Source: UBA1550 sp049294435 (GTDB taxonomy: Bacteria; Patescibacteriota; Minisyncoccia; Phycocordibacterales; UBA1550). Taken from it: 24,188 bases of DNA. Positions 20,586 through 24,188 of the stretch are shown in pieces. The notes beneath the pieces were generated by a model that was given only the letters and a program-made list of their open reading frames with translations, made no database searches and was not told where the DNA came from. The number at the start of each line of letters is the position of its first letter. Positions within the stretch are counted from its first letter, which is position 1. Made by a program: the position numbers and the translations under genes. The DNA lies in the NCBI GenBank assembly GCA_049294435.1, contig JBAQCU010000055.1, forward strand, positions 1-24,188, read 5' to 3'.

Positions 20586-22391
20586 ATGGATCTCAAGCAT
20601 CTCCGAAACTTTTCTATTATTGCCCACATTGACCACGGCAAGTCAACGCTTGCTGACCGCATGCTCGAAGTTACAGGCACCGTGGAAGCGCGCAAGATGA
20701 AGGAGCAGGTATTGGACTCTATGGAGCTTGAGCGCGAGCGTGGTATCACTATAAAGATGCAGCCAGTGCGTATGGAGCATATATATAAAGGCGAGAAGTA
20801 TGTTCTAAACCTCATTGATACACCGGGGCACATAGACTTTGCATACGAAGTTTCCCGCGCGATGAAGGCGGTTGAGGGGACTATTCTCCTTGTGGACTCC
20901 ACGCAAGGTGTGCAGGCGCAGACGCTTTCTGTGCTCGCGATGGCGCGTGAAGCTGGGCTTGAAATTATTCCAGCAGTTTCAAAAGTGGACTCTCCGATTG
21001 CTCGCGTAGATGAAGTGAAGGAAGAGCTTGCAAAACTTTTAGATATTGACCCAAGTGAGATTCTGGAGGTATCGGGTAAAACAGGGCAGGGGGTGCCAGA
21101 AATTCTCGGTGCTATTATCGAGCGCATTCAAGCACCAGTTTCAGAAGGAGGTGTGGACGGACCATTTCGCGCACTCGTTTTTGACTTTGGATACTCAAGT
21201 CACAAAGGAATAATTGTTTACGTGCGAGTGCTAGATGGTCAGGCACGCAAAAACGACACACTTCTTTTTTCACAGGCACGAGAAAAATTTGGAGCGCTGG
21301 GTGTAGGAATCTTCCATCCAGATATGGTGGACACCGAAACTTTGTCAGCAGGTGAAATCGGATATATTTTGACTGGAATAAAGAAGCCAGGTATTGCGAC
21401 TGTGGGAGATACTATCACCACACAAAAAGCGGGAGCACCTGCGCTAGAGGGATATATGAAACCACGCCCTGTAGTATGGGCATCGGTATATCCAGAAAGC
21501 GCTGATGACTTTACGGTGCTTAGACAGTCTCTTGAGATATTGCAACTTTCTGATTCATCGCTTTCTTTTGAGGAAGAGGTTTCAGGCGTGCTCGGGCGTG
21601 GATTCCGCTGTGGTCTTCTTGGAATGCTTCACATGGAAATTGTGACCGAGCGACTTCGTCGCGAATTTACTCTTGAGATTATTGTGACAACACCGTCCAT
21701 TACATATGAAGTGGAAATGCGGAATGGTAAAAGAGAGGTAATTTACTCTGCGCATCTTTTCCCTGATTATGGTTCTACAAATAAGATTTTTGAACAGTGG
21801 GTCAAAGTAACGATTATTACGCCACCAAATTATGTGAGTCCAATTATGACCCTTTTGTACGAGCACGAGGCAGTAGTCGGAGCTACAGAGCTTTTTGGAG
21901 ATAATCGTACTTCTATTGAGGTTGAGATGCCCCTTCGTGAGCTTATGAGAAACTTTTTTGATGACTTAAAGAGTGTTTCGTCTGGTTTTGCATCACTTGC
22001 GTATGAGCTTGGTGAATTACGAGAGGCAGATGTGGCGCGTTTGGATATTTTAGTTGCTGAAGAAATAGTGCCAGCATTTTCGAAAGTGGTTTCGCGTCGC
22101 CGTATTGAACGCGAGGCCGAGGATATGGTTGAAAAACTCCACGGGATTCTCCCGAGACAACTTTTTAATGTGAAGATTCAAGGGTGCGGACTTGGACGAA
22201 TAATTTCTTCACGTTCGCTCACTGCGATGAAAAAAGATGTGACGGGATATTTGTATGGAGGAGACATTTCTCGTAAAAAGAAACTTTGGGAGAAGCAGAA
22301 GCGTGGAAAGAAAAAACTTCAGGCAGGAGCAACGGTGGATATCCCGCACGAGGTATTCCTAAAGATGGTTAGGGGTGGTAGCGAAAATTAA
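20586..22391 (+). CDS. lepA: Elongation factor 4 (LepA)
   Basis: LepA/EF4 is a ribosomal GTPase acting in translation initiation or elongation and possibly in 30S assembly. The 601-aa product has G1 AHIDHGKS (13-20), SMELERERGITI, G3 DTPGH (78-82), and the LepA-specific C-terminal domain with ISSRSLTAMKKDVTGYLYGG and the final lysine-rich RKKKLWEKQKRGKKKL. The length is normal. G4 is SKVD (132-135) in place of the usual NKxD, as in the Obg protein of this window. The gene ends inside a 30-bp terminator stem shared with a small convergent gene. Confidence 0.97.
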   Translation: MDLKHLRNFSIIAHIDHGKSTLADRMLEVTGTVEARKMKEQVLDSMELERERGITIKMQPVRMEHIYKGEKYVLNLIDTPGHIDFAYEVSRAMKAVEGTILLVDSTQGVQAQTLSVLAMAREAGLEIIPAVSKVDSPIARVDEVKEELAKLLDIDPSEILEVSGKTGQGVPEILGAIIERIQAPVSEGGVDGPFRALVFDFGYSSHKGIIVYVRVLDGQARKNDTLLFSQAREKFGALGVGIFHPDMVDTETLSAGEIGYILTGIKKPGIATVGDTITTQKAGAPALEGYMKPRPVVWASVYPESADDFTVLRQSLEILQLSDSSLSFEEEVSGVLGRGFRCGLLGMLHMEIVTERLRREFTLEIIVTTPSITYEVEMRNGKREVIYSAHLFPDYGSTNKIFEQWVKVTIITPPNYVSPIMTLLYEHEAVVGATELFGDNRTSIEVEMPLRELMRNFFDDLKSVSSGFASLAYELGELREADVARLDILVAEEIVPAFSKVVSRRRIEREAEDMVEKLHGILPRQLFNVKIQGCGLGRIISSRSLTAMKKDVTGYLYGGDISRKKKLWEKQKRGKKKLQAGATVDIPHEVFLKMVRGGSEN

Positions 22392-22451
22392 TAAAAAAGA
22401 AAAAGGCAGTATTTCCCAAATGGGAAATACTGCCTTTTTCTTTTTTATTAA
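22388..22451. terminator. Bidirectional terminator of lepA and the 37-aa gene
   Basis: Perfect 30-bp arms (22388-22417 and 22422-22451) around AAAT, with A- and T-rich ends and a GGCAGTATTTCCC core. The left arm contains the lepA stop; the right arm contains the stop of the convergent small gene. Confidence 0.92.
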
Positions 22452-22561
22452 CGAGAGAGGGAAGGAGCGGCGTAAAGAAGTACCATACTTACAATAACAA
22501 GGAGGGAGACAACGACTCCAAAAGTATTCCAGTATTTCTTGTATTTTTTGTCGAACATCAT
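22448..22561 (-). CDS. Tiny single-span membrane peptide (37 aa)
   Basis: The minus strand reads MMFDKKYKKYWNTF, then a hydrophobic run of about 18 residues (GVVVSLLVIVSMVLLYAA), then PSLSR and two stops. A basic N-terminus before one membrane span fits a small membrane peptide with its C-terminus outside. Similar tiny MFDKK-type peptides are familiar from this group of bacteria, with no known function. The gene is convergent with lepA and shares its terminator. The start may be 22561 or 22558 (two ATGs in a row). No clear promoter is seen, though TAATTTT lies just upstream. Confidence 0.72.
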   Translation of the reverse strand: MMFDKKYKKYWNTFGVVVSLLVIVSMVLLYAAPSLSR

Positions 22562-22593
22562 AAAATTAGTCTAAAAAGTTTTAAAGTTACCTG

Positions 22594-22646
22594 CCCGCCA
22601 CTGCCTGTCGCTCAGTTAATGGAGCAGTCAGGCGATGGCAGGCGGG
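22594..22646. repeat. Imperfect GC-rich palindrome
   Basis: CCCGCC (22594-22599) pairs with GGCGGG (22641-22646), with further partial pairing of TGCCTGTCGC to GGCGATGGCA inside. It stands out by its GC content from the AT-rich surroundings. It looks like a dispersed palindromic repeat unit, but only one copy is present here. Confidence 0.6.
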
Positions 22647-22717
22647 AAAGTCAATAAAGCTGGAATTAAAAAATCCACTTTTAGCTTGATGGACTTTATG
22701 AACTTTTTGCTTACATG

Positions 22718-22728
22718 TATACTATACT
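22718..22728 (+). promoter_or_regulatory. Overlapping -10 boxes of the FtsB-like gene
   Basis: Two overlapping TATACT boxes (22718-22723 and 22723-22728) precede the ATG at 22733. Use of the first gives an almost leaderless mRNA. The in-frame ATG at 22715 would lie inside the promoter. Confidence 0.6.
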
Positions 22729-22732
22729 AGAA

Positions 22733-23119
22733 ATGATTCCATTTCAAGGTCGGCAAAAATTAAGGAAAATTCTGTATTCCAAGGTGACGCTTTTAGTCCT
22801 CGCGGTCTTTGTGTTTTTTGTTGGGAGGGGGGCTTGGAATACTCACGAGAAGGCTCAAATTGCGCGTTCTGAGCGAAATATCGCCGAGCGTTCGCTAACA
22901 GATCTGGAATCACGAGCCTTCGAGCTACAGGCAAGTCTGGCCCATCTTAAAACCGCGCGCGGAATAGAAGAGGAAGTAAGACAAAAATATACCGTTGCGC
23001 GCCCAGGCGAGGAGGTTGTTATAATTGTTGACGACAGCGCGATAAAAGGCGAGAATGGTGTAACCGCGGCTGAAAAAAACTTTTGGCAGGGTTTTATTTT
23101 GTTTTTTATAGCAGAGTAA
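22733..23119 (+). CDS. Septum formation initiator (FtsB/DivIC-like)
   Basis: FtsB/DivIC proteins are bitopic divisome parts that link early and late division proteins. The 128-aa product has a basic N-terminus (GRQKLRKILYSK), one membrane span (about 18-33), a coiled coil (about 38-76, EKAQIARSERNIAERSL), and the family end motif GIEEEVRQKYTVARPGEEVV. A short extra tail follows. This layout and the final motif are typical of the DivIC/FtsB family. The start is placed at 22733 from the -10 boxes. It is followed by a hairpin and then tRNA-Gly. Confidence 0.88.
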   Translation: MIPFQGRQKLRKILYSKVTLLVLAVFVFFVGRGAWNTHEKAQIARSERNIAERSLTDLESRAFELQASLAHLKTARGIEEEVRQKYTVARPGEEVVIIVDDSAIKGENGVTAAEKNFWQGFILFFIAE

Positions 23120-23124
23120 ATTTG

Positions 23125-23148
23125 CGGGTATAAGAGTACTTATACCCG
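23125..23148. terminator. Hairpin after the FtsB-like gene
   Basis: CGGGTATAAG pairs with CTTATACCCG around AGTA, 6 bases after the stop. No T run follows. Its arm begins with the same GCGGGTATA word that resembles the 5' end of tRNA-Gly. Confidence 0.6.
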
Positions 23149-23202
23149 TGGCACTCGCGAGAAATGAGGGCGTGCAAGCACCCTCGCTTCGGCGCTCGTT
23201 TT

Positions 23203-23216
23203 GCGGGTATAGTTTA
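23203..23216 (+). repeat. Partial copy of the tRNA-Gly 5' end
   Basis: GCGGGTATAGTTTA matches the first 14 bases of tRNA-Gly (GCGGATATAGTTTA, 23243-23256) with one change. It sits 40 bp upstream and runs into the TACCCCCACACC repeat. Confidence 0.6.
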
Positions 23217-23242
23217 CCCCCACACCTACTTTCATACAATTT

Positions 23243-23313
23243 GCGGATATAGTTTAGTGGTAAAATGGCTGCTTCCCAAGCAGCAGATCGGAGTCCGATT
23301 CTCCGTATCCGCA
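23243..23313 (+). tRNA. tRNA-Gly (anticodon CCC)
   Basis: Acceptor arms GCGGATA and TATCCGC pair fully. Anticodon stem GCTGC/GCAGC holds the loop TTCCCAA, giving anticodon CCC for GGG codons. T stem is CGGAG/CTCCG with loop TCCGATT. The discriminator is A and no CCA is encoded. It is 71 bases long. Confidence 0.93.
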
Positions 23314-23341
23314 CAAAAAACTAGTGGCTCATTGTCAAATG

Positions 23342-23350
23342 TGGTAGAAT
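23342..23350 (+). promoter_or_regulatory. Extended -10 promoter of the glutaredoxin gene
   Basis: TGG followed by TAGAAT (23345-23350). It gives a leader of about 130 bases that contains dispersed repeat copy B. Confidence 0.55.
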
Positions 23351-23390
23351 AGACAGGTTCTTGGGAAAACCCATTTTGATAGATTATAAT

Positions 23391-23472
23391 TTCGAATCAG
23401 CTGATTCCGATTCAGCAGAATCGTGGCTCTGCCATAAACATCAGCAAATTCACGTCTTGGACGAAATCTTGG
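23391..23472. repeat. Dispersed repeat copy B (pairs with 6549-6613)
   Basis: It starts TTCGAATCAGCTGATTC, containing the 14-bp palindrome GAATCAGCTGATTC, and continues with a CGATTC-AGCA-GAATCG hairpin. It ends with the ATTCACGTC plus TTGGACGAAATCT segment shared with copy A. It lies in the glutaredoxin leader. Confidence 0.75.
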
Positions 23473-23489
23473 ACATAAACACAAAAAAT

Positions 23490-23726
23490 ATGAAAGAAGT
23501 AACAATTTATACAACCCCAACCTGCGGTTATTGCAAAATGGCTAAAGAGTTTTTCACTGAAAATAATGTGAACTACACGGAATATAATGTAGGGACGGAC
23601 CTTGAAAAACGCAAAGAAATGATTGATAAGAGCGGGCAAATGGGAGTCCCTGTTATTTTTGTAGGAGACGAAATGACCGTTGGTTTTGATAAAGCAAAAC
23701 TATCAGCCCTTATAGGGATTGCATAA
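23490..23726 (+). CDS. Glutaredoxin-like thiol-disulfide oxidoreductase
   Basis: The 78-aa product is a minimal thioredoxin-fold protein. The active site is TCGYC with Cys12 and Cys15. The cis-proline is Pro54 in MGVPVIFVG, and GFDKAKLSALIG forms the last helix. CGYC rather than CPYC is usual in NrdH/glutaredoxin-like proteins of this size. It probably reduces disulfides using thioredoxin reductase or a low-molecular-weight thiol; the partner is unknown. The start at 23490 begins the fold directly. An in-frame ATG at 23361 adds 43 residues coded by the dispersed repeat and is rejected. Confidence 0.93.
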   Translation: MKEVTIYTTPTCGYCKMAKEFFTENNVNYTEYNVGTDLEKRKEMIDKSGQMGVPVIFVGDEMTVGFDKAKLSALIGIA

Positions 23727-23752
23727 CTAATTGAAAGAATAGTAGCGATTAA

Positions 23753-23896
23753 GGGGGCATGAGCTGCTCTGTAGAAAACACTGTCTTTGCGAGGAGCTTG
23801 CGACGTGGCAATCCAAAAAATTACACGTAAAACCTAGATTGCTTCGTGCCTCGCAAAGACTACAACCATGTTTTCTACGGAGCAGGCATGAGCCCC
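23753..23896. repeat. Large palindrome with the palindromic element nested inside
   Basis: Outer arms of about 30 bases (23753-23782 and 23867-23896) share the GTAGAAAACA/TGTTTTCTAC core and GGGGC/GCCCC ends, with several mismatches. Copy 4 of the palindromic element fills the space between them. TTTTT follows at 23897-23901, so it may also terminate the glutaredoxin transcript. Confidence 0.75.
23783..23860. repeat. Palindromic repeat element, copy 4 of 4
   Basis: A 78-bp member of the family at 3796-3874. It starts GTCTTTGCGAGGAGC, has GGCAATCC in place of GAAGCAATCC on the left inner arm, keeps CTAGATTGCTTCG on the right, and ends CTCGCAAAGAC. Confidence 0.9.
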
Positions 23897-23903
23897 TTTT
23901 TCT

Positions 23904-23975
23904 GCCCTCGTAGTTCAACGGATAGAACAGTTCCGTCCTAAGGAATAGATGTAGGTTCAATTCCTGCCGAGGGCA
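23904..23975 (+). tRNA. tRNA-Arg (anticodon CCT)
   Basis: Acceptor arms GCCCTCG and CGAGGGC pair fully. The D arm is GTTC/GAAC. Anticodon stem GTTCC/GGAAT holds the loop GTCCTAA, giving anticodon CCT for AGG codons. T stem is GTAGG/CCTGC with one G-T pair. The discriminator is A and no CCA is encoded. The last four bases also belong to the outer stem of the following palindrome. Confidence 0.92.
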
Positions 23976-24060
23976 CAACGGTAAGACAACAGCCTCCCAA
24001 GTAAACTTGGGAGGCTGTTGTCTTAGGAAGCAAACTGCTTTGCTTCCATACCGTTGTGCC
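23972..24060. repeat. Three-way-junction palindrome starting in the tRNA-Arg 3' end
   Basis: The outer stem GGCACAACGGTA (23972-23983) pairs perfectly with TACCGTTGTGCC (24049-24060). Inside are an 18-bp perfect hairpin (23984-24001 with 24006-24023, loop TAAA) and a 9-bp hairpin GGAAGCAAA/TTTGCTTCC (24026-24034 with 24039-24047). The architecture matches that at 17727-17783. Confidence 0.85.
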
Positions 24061-24072
24061 AACCGCAGCGAT

Positions 24073-24111
24073 GTTTTTGAAAAAGTTTTCTTTACGACTT
24101 TTTCAAAAAAC
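24073..24111. repeat. AT-rich hairpin
   Basis: GTTTTTGAAAAAGT (24073-24086) pairs with ACTTTTTCAAAAAAC (24097-24111, one extra A). It follows the three-way-junction palindrome. Confidence 0.6.
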
Positions 24112-24188
24112 GCGAGGTGGGGTAGCGGATACTTAGTCCCCGCAACTTGCGAAGCAAGTGAGGAGACTTAGTAATCCGTGACCACAAA
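24112..24188. other. Window end: imperfect palindrome, no gene seen
   Basis: GGATACTTAGTCCCC and the later GGAGACTTAGTAATCC flank an ACTTGC-GAA-GCAAGT hairpin (about 24144-24158). No ORF, tRNA or rRNA is recognisable before the window ends. Confidence 0.4.

Noticed and set aside
20570..21127. 185-codon minus-strand ORF
   Set aside because: It is antisense to the G domain of lepA, serine-rich and without family features.
23164..23352. Plus-strand ORF across tRNA-Gly
   Set aside because: The tRNA folds fully and the ORF has no recognisable protein features.
23727..24062. Minus-strand ORF across tRNA-Arg and the palindromes
   Set aside because: It consists of repeat and tRNA sequence only.

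Overview
The window reads as a piece of a small, fermentative bacterial chromosome of the Candidate Phyla Radiation (Patescibacteria), most likely Parcubacteria-like. This is inferred from the gene families and style: a transketolase split into two genes, DUF5667 and DUF5665-type proteins, a divergent ribulose-phosphate 3-epimerase, very small lysine-rich and single-span membrane proteins, almost no Shine-Dalgarno sequences, and many intergenic palindromes. The standard code fits: rpiB ends at a TGA, and no UGA needs to be read as glycine.

Layout. 1-2653: obg and gatB (GTPase and tRNA amidation). 2742-11234: a central-carbon block with gap, rpiB, an rpe-like gene, both transketolase halves, a PfkB-family kinase on the minus strand, and class II fructose-bisphosphate aldolase. 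Together these cover most of the non-oxidative pentose phosphate pathway and the middle of glycolysis. Small defence or stability genes break this block: an orphan XRE regulator and a RelBE-type toxin-antitoxin pair lie between the transketolase halves, and a HicBA pair lies just after the second half. 11346-17675: rplY (L25), a coiled-coil lytic transglycosylase, typA, an RRM RNA-binding protein, a secreted DUF5667 protein and a membrane-anchored DUF192 protein. 17676-18691: a structured non-coding stretch with a 20-codon lysine-rich ORF, RNase P RNA and large inverted repeats. 18692-23119: murJ, lepA, a convergent 37-aa membrane peptide gene and an FtsB/DivIC-like gene. 23120-24188: tRNA-Gly(CCC), glutaredoxin, tRNA-Arg(CCT) and several large nested palindromes.

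Expression signals. Most units start with an extended -10 box of the form TGnTATAAT. Several boxes sit only 7-11 bases before the ATG, so their mRNAs should be leaderless or nearly so. Transcription units are separated by strong hairpins, some of which include the stop codon of the gene they follow.

Non-coding structure is the most unusual part. There are four copies of a 75-80 bp palindromic element, one of them nested in a larger palindrome. Two compact three-way-junction palindromes are present. A second dispersed repeat occurs upstream of relBE and of glutaredoxin. Degenerate 7-bp tandem repeats lie next to several genes, GCGAAGC mini-hairpins are abundant, there is a perfect 46-bp palindrome in the typA leader, and an inverted repeat spans the murJ promoter. 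I found no CRISPR array, insertion sequence, prophage or obvious new multi-gene system. The best candidates for something undescribed are these repeat families and the interrupted transketolase locus.
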